A stretch of 64,000 nucleotides of DNA from Bythopirellula goksoeyrii. Lineage in GTDB: Bacteria > Planctomycetota > Planctomycetia > Pirellulales > Lacipirellulaceae. Made by a program: the position numbers and the translations under genes. Location of the stretch: contig NZ_CP042913.1 of NCBI RefSeq assembly GCF_008065115.1, positions 4,505,278 to 4,569,277 of the forward strand, read 5' to 3'. Under the pieces are notes generated by a model. The model was not told the origin of the DNA and made no database searches. It saw nothing but the letters and a program-made list of their open reading frames with translations. Within the stretch, counting starts at the first letter, position 1; each line of letters begins with the position of its first letter. This document shows positions 28,105-36,498 of the stretch, one piece after another.

Positions 28105-28126
28105 TTACAAGGTTATCGAGAAACAA

Positions 28127-29635
28127 CTAGCTCTTGCTACGACGACGCAAGGCGAGAGACGCCGCCCCACACAAGCTCAACAAAACAAGGGATGTAGGCT
28201 CGGGAACAGCAGCTACAGCAGCTACCAAAGGGTTTGTTCCATATTGTTGCTGCCAAAGTTGCAGATCAGCAGGTGAACCGGCGTTGGTAGAATTCCCTCG
28301 TTGCCAGAACAAGAAATCATTTCCATCAACGTCACCATCGCCGTCATAGTCAGCATTGTCAGCTGGCTCGTTGCTACCAAAAATCTCCAACTTAAAATTG
28401 TCGATCAGCATATCGAAGTCATCGAGTCCTGTATTGCGAATTGCAAAGTAATCCCAAGAGTCGCTAGAAATTCCGTCGGGCTCGCTCATGCTATTGAGGA
28501 TCGGTTCGTAATCCGAAAGTGTGTAAGAAATACCGGTGGCTCGATCAGTCGCGGTCAAACTTGCCAGAATCGTATCTCCCGGGTTTACGTCGGTAAATCG
28601 TTCCAGTGTCAGCGACAGATTGTAGACTTTGTCAACACTCAGATTGACTAAACCATAGTCTCCAGTTCCTGGATTCATTTCTTGGGGTACAGCGACAGTA
28701 TCGTCATCACCCGTACCCTGCATGATCCGTTTATCGTTTGGATCGGTACCAGGGACATTGGTCTCTTCACGAATGCGCCAATCACCCCCATTGGGGAAAA
28801 ACGGTGGAAAAGATCCATTCGGATTTTCAATGACTACTTGACCATACCAGCCCCGGTCGTTCGTGCTACCGATGTCACTTCCAGCGACGGAAACGCTACC
28901 TCTAGTGCCATCAAAATAGCCGTCGTCTTGCCCCCATACCGCCGAGGTCATTGTTTCAAACGAGCCATTCATATCTAGATCTACATCGGGTCCAGCCACC
29001 GGATTAGTCTGGCCGAGTTGCCCGTCTGTATCCTGAAACAGTCCAAACCGCAATTGCGCATCATCTGGCTGCACGAAGGAATTCGCATTAGGTGCATCTC
29101 GCCAAACGCGCCAATCAAAACTGACTTTGACTTTGTCTCCCACTTGAGGTCCCAATGAGATCGTTTGTCCGAATATTGCAGCAGCCGAGTTACCGCGGCC
29201 TTTTGCGTTGTAAGAGAGTGCATACCCATCATTGATGGCAGTAGTATTAAGTCCGCCCGTTGTGGTAGTCGGTTGCGTCTCAAGCATCGCACCCTGAGTA
29301 TCATCGACGATGGCAATAAAGGCCCTGCGATCACCAGAATTACTGCCAGTAAACCCAGAGTGGGACAACCAGCGCAACCCTGTATCGCTTGAGTTCAAAG
29401 GGATTGCAACTTCATCATTCGTAGCCATGCCGGTATTTGAAGAGCGAGCCGGTATATAGGTACCAATGCCATCAGTGCCCGTATCAGTATCGGCCCCATC
29501 AAGCACATTGTCGTTGTTGCGATCGCCGTCACCGAAACCGTCTTGAAAAACAACGGCTGCATGCGAAAACGAGACGGCTAGCGTGAAGAACATGACAGCA
29601 TTAGCTGCCAGCGACAAAATTCGGTACGTCTTCAT
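28127..29635 (-). CDS. PEP-CTERM/dockerin surface protein (DGD family)
   Basis: Exported protein of 502 residues with a signal peptide (1-26), an uncharacterised body, one dockerin half (DYDGDGDVDGNDFLFWQRGN, about 428-448) and a VPEP tail ending in LRRRSKS. The body starts VVFQDGFGDGDR and has the block VGDKVKVSFDW followed by LRFGLFQD, which relate it to three other PEP-CTERM proteins near the lyases. It is the longest of the four and the only one with a dockerin. A binding role for polysaccharide is possible but unproven. Confidence 0.85.
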   Translation of the reverse strand: MKTYRILSLAANAVMFFTLAVSFSHAAVVFQDGFGDGDRNNDNVLDGADTDTGTDGIGTYIPARSSNTGMATNDEVAIPLNSSDTGLRWLSHSGFTGSNSGDRRAFIAIVDDTQGAMLETQPTTTTGGLNTTAINDGYALSYNAKGRGNSAAAIFGQTISLGPQVGDKVKVSFDWRVWRDAPNANSFVQPDDAQLRFGLFQDTDGQLGQTNPVAGPDVDLDMNGSFETMTSAVWGQDDGYFDGTRGSVSVAGSDIGSTNDRGWYGQVVIENPNGSFPPFFPNGGDWRIREETNVPGTDPNDKRIMQGTGDDDTVAVPQEMNPGTGDYGLVNLSVDKVYNLSLTLERFTDVNPGDTILASLTATDRATGISYTLSDYEPILNSMSEPDGISSDSWDYFAIRNTGLDDFDMLIDNFKLEIFGSNEPADNADYDGDGDVDGNDFLFWQRGNSTNAGSPADLQLWQQQYGTNPLVAAVAAVPEPTSLVLLSLCGAASLALRRRSKS

Positions 29636-30035
29636 AAGAGGGACCTTTCATAGTGATCAGTACTGCAAAAAATGCTAAGAGGTGTAATCGAGCCACCAAC
29701 AAGCAGCCCATTTCGAGTGCAAACAAAAACAGAAATACCTAGGAAGTAGAATCAGATGAGTTATCGCTCGCCTTAACCTATAATTGCCTAAGACAACCAA
29801 TTCGACAATCCAATTCTTCAGAAATCGATTCTGAAATTCCGGCAGTTGGGGAATACTAAGAGTAACTAGGTACGGATGAACACTGATTGGCAGATTTTCA
29901 CAGATTTCAGAAGACAACAAGCTTTTAAAACAATCTGCATCATCCGCTAAATCTGCGATTGTCCGCGTCTAATTTCCCCCTTTTTGATTCCTTCAGATTG
30001 CCCTGGGTTAATAGTAGCGCGAGAACTATGCTTTA
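29636..30035. other. Gene-free stretch with short repeat
   Basis: I see no gene in these 400 bases. They hold the promoter region of the leftward PEP-CTERM gene and the end of the PL6 transcript. The stretch 29872-29913 is one copy of a repeat discussed separately, and the text after it (AATCTGCATCATCCGC) looks like more of the same kind of intergenic repeat. Confidence 0.6.
29872..29913 (+). repeat. Intergenic repeat family C, copy 1
   Basis: The segment starts ACGGATGAACACTGATT and continues GATTTTCACAGAT. It aligns with the reverse complement of 34860-34900 over about 40 bases with few differences, so the two copies lie inverted around the second PL6 gene and two PEP-CTERM genes. Confidence 0.6.
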
Positions 30036-32294
30036 TCAAATTTCCGAATATCTTCCGGAAACCTTAGATACTTGCATTGCACCGCGATCAATCACCAAAA
30101 AGAGAACAGCGCCCAAAATTAGACACATGCTGTTTGGCTCAGGAACGGCACTGTTGGCCGCCACAAGGGTGGGATTTCCATATTGGGCTTGCCACAATTG
30201 CAGGTTTTCAGGGGTTGCTCCCCCGGGCGCATCGCCCCGTTGCCAAGCCAAGAAATCGTGTCCATCGACGTCCCCATCGCCATCGAAGTCGGCACTCGCG
30301 GGCAGGCTGTTGGCCAGGAATGTATCAAGCTGTTGGGCGGTAAGACCCCCATTCTGATGAAAAATGATCGCATCGATTTCGGAGCCCCTCTCTCGGCGAC
30401 CGAGGCGAAATTCAAGCGGCATGCCGACGTGGGACTGACTAATGGAAAATTCGTCGCCTGTTTCCCAACGGAAGACCCCATTCTCAGAGAGATGGTCGGT
30501 GTCAGTTGGATCGATACCAAAGCCACTCGGCGTAAAAATACTGTTAGATGAACCATCGAAACCTCGAGCGAGGTAGTACGCGGTGTAGTCGCCGGCTTCG
30601 CTAAACGAAATGTCATAAAGTGCCAGAGTGTCGTGATTGGCTGAACTGGCAGTGGAGACCCCTACAGTAGGTGCTTTGATCACAGACCCACCCGAGGCAG
30701 CGCTATCCTGAACGACGGCCCAGACTTCCCCATTGCCGTCGGGATCGGTAATCGCAGTAAAATCCTCTGCCTGAATGACCTGGTAAGGCCCTGGTGGAAG
30801 CTGAACCGGTGGTGGCCATACGTCGGGTGCTTCGTAGTTGAACCACGAGGCTCCCACGTCGGAAGTTGTCAGAGGCTTGCGAACTATCTGGGCGAAGGAG
30901 GCTTCGTCGGCACCAATGTCGAACAGGCTGATGCGAGGTTGGCCGTCCATGTCGACGGTGACATAGTCAGCAGAAACGGCATCAACAGCAGGACTGGTTG
31001 CCGACGGACGCCACAGTCCATCGGGACCAAGTACGAGTTGGGGATCTACCTCCATAATGCCGGGGCGTGAGCCAATGCCCAAGGATGCCCCGTAGGCAAT
31101 ATTGTCGGCATACACGTAACCACTCCCTTGCTGGCCTTCAAAAAGCGGCGCCGCCGTGCTGGAGATCAGGTTTCGGACGATAGTGACGTCCTGCGGGAGC
31201 ACCGAGCGCCCACTCGAACCATGCCCCCAGTCCGTCGTGATGGCTGCCCCACCGACGTTGACGATCGTGTTGTGGGCAATGAGTGCGTTTTTCACCGGCT
31301 GGTATCCGGTTGGATCCGAGCCGGTGGTTCCCGAGGCAAGCGAGATCGCCCCGTCCGCTTCATCATCTACGTCCGCGATGTAGTTATTGACGATAATATG
31401 GTCTTCGCCAACCACCCGAATGCCGCCAGATCCTTCTCGGCCTTCGCCAAGAAAGAAGTTGCCTTCCACCGTTGCGCGGTGCCCGTGGCGGAGTGTCAAG
31501 GTACCTGCCGATTCCCGGAAGGTGTTGTAGCGGAAAACATTGTCATTCGCCTTGCTAGAGATGATTTCGATCTCACCATCCACCCGCTCGAAGAGGTTGT
31601 TCTCAACCAGAATGTGAGCGTCATAGTTGCTTGTTTCGCTGAGACCAAGTCGGATCGCTTCAAAACCATTCTCCCAACCTTGTGGACGGTCTCCAAAATG
31701 GTTCGCGTCGATCGTGTGATGCGCTTCGGAAAGTGGATTCGACTCGTCCAGCCAAGCGACAACCTGAGGGCCGCTGTTCTGTTGGTCGAGGAACCGGTTG
31801 TGGTCCACTCGATTGTTCTGGCCGTAGAGAGAGACGTAGTGCCATTTGTCGTTAAGATCGTTCGGATTGAAGTAGGACTCGATCACAGAGTTAGTAAAGC
31901 GACTATTGGTCGCCTCACCTAAGGGCCCGCGAAACTGGACGACGTGATCCGAGTTTTCGATACTCCCTCCTTTGAAGTGCAAGCCGTCCACGACGAGATG
32001 ATCACCCGAAATCAAAAGTTGGGACGTACCATTGAGGATGACGCCACCTGGCGTCTGCGCCCGCAAGGTAATTGGATTGCCCGCAGTGCCCAAGCCTACG
32101 AAATAGATCTCCTGATTCGTCCAGGTGCCATTGGTCATGATCAGTGAATCGCCCGGGGCGGCCGTCTCCATGGCAGTCTCGATATCATCGGCGGACGACA
32201 CGAAAAAATCCGCGGCAATTGTCGAACTCGAGAAACCAAGCAGGATGACTGCAGCAGATAGCGCATTGAATGTACTTGCAGAACGAGCCCTCAT
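30036..32294 (-). CDS. PL6 alginate lyase with CBM-like domain, dockerin and PEP-CTERM anchor
   Basis: Second large PL6 lyase, about 752 residues from the chosen ATG, which has AAGGGA seven bases upstream. The open frame extends further but without a signal peptide. The signal peptide covers 1-28. The PL6 site is intact: K248 (ISSKA), R269 (LTLRHG), and E241/E243 as calcium ligands, with NGFEAIRLG upstream. The CBM-like region starts with IQAEDFTAITDPDGNGEVW (about 501-661), a dockerin half follows (DFDGDGDVDGHDFLAWQRGD, about 666-685), then VPEP and a hydrophobic segment with a long basic tail (RGAMQVSKVSGRYSEI). It is a clear paralogue of the lyase at 23563 with the same domain order. Confidence 0.93.
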   Translation of the reverse strand: MRARSASTFNALSAAVILLGFSSSTIAADFFVSSADDIETAMETAAPGDSLIMTNGTWTNQEIYFVGLGTAGNPITLRAQTPGGVILNGTSQLLISGDHLVVDGLHFKGGSIENSDHVVQFRGPLGEATNSRFTNSVIESYFNPNDLNDKWHYVSLYGQNNRVDHNRFLDQQNSGPQVVAWLDESNPLSEAHHTIDANHFGDRPQGWENGFEAIRLGLSETSNYDAHILVENNLFERVDGEIEIISSKANDNVFRYNTFRESAGTLTLRHGHRATVEGNFFLGEGREGSGGIRVVGEDHIIVNNYIADVDDEADGAISLASGTTGSDPTGYQPVKNALIAHNTIVNVGGAAITTDWGHGSSGRSVLPQDVTIVRNLISSTAAPLFEGQQGSGYVYADNIAYGASLGIGSRPGIMEVDPQLVLGPDGLWRPSATSPAVDAVSADYVTVDMDGQPRISLFDIGADEASFAQIVRKPLTTSDVGASWFNYEAPDVWPPPVQLPPGPYQVIQAEDFTAITDPDGNGEVWAVVQDSAASGGSVIKAPTVGVSTASSANHDTLALYDISFSEAGDYTAYYLARGFDGSSNSIFTPSGFGIDPTDTDHLSENGVFRWETGDEFSISQSHVGMPLEFRLGRRERGSEIDAIIFHQNGGLTAQQLDTFLANSLPASADFDGDGDVDGHDFLAWQRGDAPGGATPENLQLWQAQYGNPTLVAANSAVPEPNSMCLILGAVLFLVIDRGAMQVSKVSGRYSEI

Positions 32295-32386
32295 CTCTAA
32301 ATCCCTTATCTTTGCAAAGTCCCCCTTCGAATCGTGCACATGCAACGAACTCCGGGATATGAGTAAAAAACAAGTTCGTGTGGAAA

Positions 32387-32431
32387 TACCCCTCCCCAAC
32401 CACAAATCTGAAAACTGGCCGGGGAGGGGTA
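32387..32431 (-). terminator. Inverted repeat after PEP-CTERM gene, likely terminator
   Basis: An 11-bp perfect inverted repeat (TACCCCTCCCC and GGGGAGGGGTA) with a 23-base spacer lies just after the stop codon of the leftward PEP-CTERM gene. The downstream side is only modestly T-rich, so it may be an RNA-stabilising hairpin instead of a classical terminator. Confidence 0.5.
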
Positions 32432-32439
32432 GCACTGCC

Positions 32440-33423
32440 CTAAAAACGGTTCCTCGGAACCAAAAGAACGATCCCAGCCATCAACAGGCCCAGAGTAGCA
32501 GGCTCTGGAATTGCGACCGACTCGATCACCACATTGTCTACGCGCCATTCTGCGGTAGCACGCATGTTGGTCATCGCGAACTCATCAAACGTCTCAAATG
32601 GTGAGGTCGTGTCCTCCGCTGTGAAGGGAGTTGCACCATCGACTTGGATCGAAGTCAGCACACCCCCCGCCGTGCGCTCCAGGCTGAAGAGGATGCTATG
32701 CTTCTGGTCGTCACCTATCGTGACAGGGAATGTCGAAGTCTGCCCAAGTTCGCTTACGTCATCACCCGTGCCAGCCGAGTTGTCTTGTCCAAAGAGCGGA
32801 TCTTCTGACGAGCCGGATGCAACGCCTGTTTCTTTACTCAACCGAGCATCGGTACTACCAGAACCAGTACCATCACCAAAGGGAATACGGGCAAAATAGC
32901 CGAAGTCATTTCCGGTCCCGCTCTCCATATCAAATCGCTGACCATCGGCAATGATTGGTGTTCCGTTGGAGTTGTACAGCCCGACTCGAAATGTCACATT
33001 CGACCCATCCGAATCAAACCCGCTGATGAGCCGAATATCCATGCTCGTGATAATCTTGTCCCCCACGGCAGCTCCCAAGGTAGTCGGAGCGAAATTGGTA
33101 ACCACTGGCCGGTTACCGCTGCTGGAGTTGGGCCGCATATTGAGACTGTTGCCGCCACCGATTCCTGGGCTACCATCATCCGCCACAATAGTAAGTGCAG
33201 TAGTACTGCTGTCTTCGTTGGTCAAAGCGAACCATTCCAGCCCCGGCCCTCCACCATTGCCAGCGGTGTTGTCTGCAGTGGTTCGGTCGCCATCGCTAAA
33301 GTTGTCTTGGCCGATGATTGTGGCGTGGCTAGTTCCTGCCAACCACGGGCAGCCGATCGCACCAATGAGAACCAATTTTCCAATAACAACGCTGGTCTGT
33401 TTACTTTGTTTAGTAATCAACAT
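32440..33423 (-). CDS. PEP-CTERM surface protein (DGD family)
   Basis: Exported protein of 327 residues with a signal peptide (to SHA), a beta-rich body and a compact sorting tail (IPEP, hydrophobic segment, PRNRF). The mature N-terminus TIIGQDNFSDGDR and the block VGDKIITSMDI followed by FRVGLYNS place it in the four-member family seen in this window. A strong GGGGG ribosome site precedes the ATG. It sits between a PL6 lyase and another family member on the same strand. Confidence 0.85.
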   Translation of the reverse strand: MLITKQSKQTSVVIGKLVLIGAIGCPWLAGTSHATIIGQDNFSDGDRTTADNTAGNGGGPGLEWFALTNEDSSTTALTIVADDGSPGIGGGNSLNMRPNSSSGNRPVVTNFAPTTLGAAVGDKIITSMDIRLISGFDSDGSNVTFRVGLYNSNGTPIIADGQRFDMESGTGNDFGYFARIPFGDGTGSGSTDARLSKETGVASGSSEDPLFGQDNSAGTGDDVSELGQTSTFPVTIGDDQKHSILFSLERTAGGVLTSIQVDGATPFTAEDTTSPFETFDEFAMTNMRATAEWRVDNVVIESVAIPEPATLGLLMAGIVLLVPRNRF

Positions 33424-33639
33424 GAAGCACCCCCTTTAATTATCAAGATTAGTGTTGAACTTTGTGCGGACATTAATTGGCGAACTTCACTGCCAAGAAC
33501 CCAGCACAATTGATCAACTTCTTCCTCTCAGTTTTGGAAACTACTTGCGCAGTGCGAACCGGATCACGAAATGACCAAGGCAATAAGTGCGCCGCAATCT
33601 CTCTGATTGAGAGGATCTAATTAGATATAAGGGTATCGG

Positions 33640-33672
33640 GTCAGGATGTTGAACAATTCAACATCCTGACCG
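33640..33672. other. Perfect 15-bp stem, 3-base loop
   Basis: GGTCAGGATGTTGAA pairs perfectly with TTCAACATCCTGACC around a CAA loop, 34 bases after the stop of the leftward PEP-CTERM gene. Neither side carries a T-run, so it may be an RNA-stability hairpin or a protein-binding palindrome. Confidence 0.6.
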
Positions 33673-33705
33673 CTAACCCAAAAAGACCGTAACGCGAAAT
33701 AGGAT

Positions 33706-34641
33706 TCAGCCGCGTCTTCGTATTCCAGGCATGGCAATCAGAGCACCTAGAACTAGAGCAATACTCGAGGGCTCCGGTACTGGGCAAAACTCAATAGTCA
33801 CGTTGGAGAAATCGATCCCATTATCCAGATCTCCTGCAGTGTTGGATGATCCGAAGATATTTGAATTCACATGGAAACCTAGCATATCAATAGTAGCAGA
33901 ATCGAACACGTCCGTTGTAAAATGAGTAGCTATACCATTCGCTCCAGGGCTAAGTGAGCCAAATAGCTCCATTTCTGTAAGACTAATCCTCTTGACGTTG
34001 AAAGTGCCGTTGTAGGTTGTATTTGGCAAAAACTGATACTCACCATCTGGTCCGCTGTTTGGAATGTTGTTAAACCCCGAGGTCGTGGCCATCAATCGAC
34101 CCGAGGCGTTGGCCGTATCGTGCTCACGGAAATTAAGATCTTCGGAGGTCCCATCGCCAAGATCCATGTCTAACATATAGCCCGGAATACCAGGGACACT
34201 ATTAGCCGCGTTTCCGTAAAGATCGTTCGGCGAACTCGAAGAAGCCGAAACATTGTCATCTAAACCCGCTCTGCCGAGGGTGTCAAAGAGCCCAACTCGG
34301 ATAGAAGAAGACGATGGCCGGCCGACGGTATCTGGAGTGGTGAACGTATAGGACACCTTCAACTCATCGCCAACATTCGCCAAAGTTTGGGCCGGGAAGA
34401 CCGTATGTATGCCTCGGCCCGAAGTACCAGTGACAAGTCCTAGCGATCCAGGTGAAATCTCAATCCCGCTCGAGGAACTGGAAGTCCACCAATCGGTATC
34501 TAATGCACCAGTCTGGGTGACATCGCCATCGGCGAAGCTATCATTGACAATAACCGCCGCCATTGAAGAAGAAGCAAGAAGTGATGCTACTACAAGAGCA
34601 CCCAAAAAAAGTAGAAAAGTCGTTCGTCCAGTGGAGTTCAT
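33706..34641 (-). CDS. PEP-CTERM surface protein (DGD family)
   Basis: Exported protein of 311 residues with a signal peptide (1-28), body starting AAVIVNDSFADGDV, the shared block VGDELKVSYTF followed by IRVGLFDT, and a VPEP tail ending GIRRRG. The middle is rich in Ser, Asn and Gly with no catalytic signature. It is preceded by the XylR-type regulator gene and followed by another family member. Function unknown; surface display by exosortase is expected. Confidence 0.85.
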   Translation of the reverse strand: MNSTGRTTFLLFLGALVVASLLASSSMAAVIVNDSFADGDVTQTGALDTDWWTSSSSSGIEISPGSLGLVTGTSGRGIHTVFPAQTLANVGDELKVSYTFTTPDTVGRPSSSSIRVGLFDTLGRAGLDDNVSASSSSPNDLYGNAANSVPGIPGYMLDMDLGDGTSEDLNFREHDTANASGRLMATTSGFNNIPNSGPDGEYQFLPNTTYNGTFNVKRISLTEMELFGSLSPGANGIATHFTTDVFDSATIDMLGFHVNSNIFGSSNTAGDLDNGIDFSNVTIEFCPVPEPSSIALVLGALIAMPGIRRRG

Positions 34642-34946
34642 TAGATCATTCCCCTCTCAAAGTGAACAAGAAACAAAGAAGCACAACGCATGCTAAATAG
34701 ATAAGATCTTCTTCCATTAAAGGCATGGATTACATATCAGGCAATCTTTTATTTCGTATAGTGACTCCGATTTTTCGGCACGCTGCACAACCCAAATAGC
34801 AACAAATGGGCCGCGGAAAACGCTAATCCAGCAGGTAGATACGGATTCAATTGGAGTTATTCTGATCCGCGAAAATCCGCCGAATCAGCATTCATCCGTG
34901 TTCTATTTCTTCCTGTCTTAGCCTGTATTGTGAGTCACCTCCCGGC
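34642..34946. other. Intergenic region with promoter of PEP-CTERM gene and repeat copy
   Basis: No gene is visible. It separates the end of the XylR-type gene from the start of the PEP-CTERM gene and contains the second copy of the family C repeat at 34860-34900. Confidence 0.6.
34860..34900 (-). repeat. Intergenic repeat family C, copy 2
   Basis: Read on the minus strand it begins ACGGATGAATGCTGATT and continues GGATTTTCGCGGATCAGAA, matching the copy at 29872-29913 in opposite orientation. Confidence 0.6.
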
Positions 34947-36107
34947 CTATTCCCGGTCTCGGAATTGATTACGATAGGCCGTCGCAGTCATGTTCTCGTT
35001 CTTGCGGAATACATCACAAAAGTACTTTGGTTCACTAAACCCAGTGCGAATCGCGATTTTTGAAATCGGCAGCTCGGTCTCGCTCAAGAGCAGTTTGGCC
35101 CGTGTAAGGCGGATTCGAGTTATTTCTGCCTTGATCGTCCGGCCGAGTATTTTCTTGATGCGTCTTTCCAGCGTGCTTGGGGAACGCGAGGCTAGTTTCA
35201 AAACGTCTTGGACCAGAATGCCTTCAACCGCTTTTTCTCGGATAAAGCGAATAGCAGACGCTACCTCTTCATCTTCGACCGAGAGCATGTCGGTAGACTG
35301 CCGAGCGGCGACACCCGAAGGAGGCCCCAGAAGGACAGCCTCAGCAGGGACTTTCTTCCCCTCCATGTAAGCATGTAACAGCTTGGCCGCCTCAAAGCCG
35401 ATTCGGCTCGAATTGACATCGATACTCGTCAAGGGAGGTGTGCAAAGATTGCAAAGATAAGGGTCGTTGTCGACACCGATCACAGCCACTTCGTCGGGGA
35501 CTTGTATCTCTGCCCGACGGCAAGCATCCAACACCTGTCTGCCACAGTCGTCGTGGCAGGCCATGATTCCCACTGGCTTGGGGAGCGTTCTGAGCCACTC
35601 TGCCAGCTTTTGTTGTTGTTTTTCCCAATCAGGTGTCTTCCTCTTTCTTTGTTCGACAAGAAATACTTCACACTCTGCACCTGCCTGGTTTACTTGTTCA
35701 ATAAAGAAATCGCAGCGGCGGTCCTGATTCGGATTTTCGCCGCGAGGGGTCCCGCAAAAAGCAAAGTGCCGTAGACCGCAATCTTTGAGATGATCAAATG
35801 CCAATTGAGAGACGGGCTTGTTGTCGACGCCGATAAATGGAAGCCCCAAATCCTGATAGGCACCGCGGACGTCTACCGCCGGAATCCCCGTGGCAAGAAT
35901 CGCGTCGGCCATCTGCTGATCGTCGATACGTGCCAGAATGCCATCTCCTTTCCAGTTCTTTAACCAGGAGGGAGGTGGATCGTGGAGTCCATGGGGCTCG
36001 AAGAAGATGGACCAAGGCCCGAATTCGCGGTGATAACGGGCCACTCCACGGAGCAGTCCCCGCGCATATTCCCTGGAAGTCTCAATGAGTAAGGCTACAT
36101 GAAGCAA
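34947..36107 (-). CDS. XylR-type regulator: LacI-like sensor plus AraC DNA-binding domain
   Basis: Transcription regulator of 386 residues. The N-terminal half is a periplasmic-binding-protein-like sensor (HVALLIETSREYARGLLRGV, FIGVDNKPVSQLAFDHL, VAVIGVDNDPYLCNLCTPPL), and the C-terminal 100 residues form an AraC double helix-turn-helix (VQDVLKLASRSPSTLERRI, ISKIAIRTGFSEPKYFCDVF). This is the planctomycete XylR arrangement that senses a sugar and activates catabolic genes. No ATG fits the conserved N-terminus; the frame begins at TTG 36107, or at ATT 36110, just after a stop at 36117-36119. It is divergent from the beta-helix, cupin, PL6 and esterase genes, so a polyuronate-derived ligand is likely. 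Confidence 0.88.
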   Translation of the reverse strand: MLHVALLIETSREYARGLLRGVARYHREFGPWSIFFEPHGLHDPPPSWLKNWKGDGILARIDDQQMADAILATGIPAVDVRGAYQDLGLPFIGVDNKPVSQLAFDHLKDCGLRHFAFCGTPRGENPNQDRRCDFFIEQVNQAGAECEVFLVEQRKRKTPDWEKQQQKLAEWLRTLPKPVGIMACHDDCGRQVLDACRRAEIQVPDEVAVIGVDNDPYLCNLCTPPLTSIDVNSSRIGFEAAKLLHAYMEGKKVPAEAVLLGPPSGVAARQSTDMLSVEDEEVASAIRFIREKAVEGILVQDVLKLASRSPSTLERRIKKILGRTIKAEITRIRLTRAKLLLSETELPISKIAIRTGFSEPKYFCDVFRKNENMTATAYRNQFRDRE

Positions 36108-36498
36108 AATGACCGCCTATTGGTCCAGAATCCAATGAAGAGCTAAACGCACTTGCTATAAAGTCGGAAGCACATTCCAGAAAGTCTACAAGACTGCGGC
36201 TGAAGAGGTAATCCAAATAATCAGCATTTGATACCGATTTCCTGACATACCTGGGGGTAGGCATCTAGCTTGAGAAAGTCAGCCTGCCAATTACGGCGAC
36301 CGATCCGCAGAAAGAATAGTCAACTCTGGTGATTGTAAAAAAAACGGAAGTCGCTTCCTTTCCTTCTGGTTGTCAACCAATTAGGTGCGTCTGAAGATAA
36401 ACGTGGGTTTAATAGTATTAGAACAGAGTTGCTCTTCTGCGGTGGCGTTTCGCGCTCGCCGGACATGCTCTTTTTCCTTAAGCAATGAATGGCTACGC
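36108..36498. other. Divergent promoter region of regulator and lyase operon
   Basis: This 391-base stretch lies between the leftward regulator and the rightward beta-helix gene. I see no gene in it. It should contain promoters for both directions and the regulator's operator; a candidate palindrome is listed separately. Confidence 0.5.
36367..36379. promoter_or_regulatory. Candidate operator palindrome
   Basis: TGGTTGTCAACCA is a perfect palindrome around a central T in the divergent region between the XylR-type regulator and the polysaccharide operon. Position and symmetry fit an operator. No footprint or second copy supports it. Confidence 0.35.

Noticed and set aside
31128-31922. 264-codon plus-strand frame
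   Set aside because: Antisense to the catalytic helix of the second PL6 enzyme; no independent evidence.
30036-32435. Upstream start for the second PL6 gene
   Set aside because: The 47 extra residues include the inverted repeat region and no signal peptide; the ATG at 32294 has AAGGGA at the right distance.
36108-36498. Small genes in the divergent promoter region
   Set aside because: Only short frames without ribosome sites or conserved features are present.
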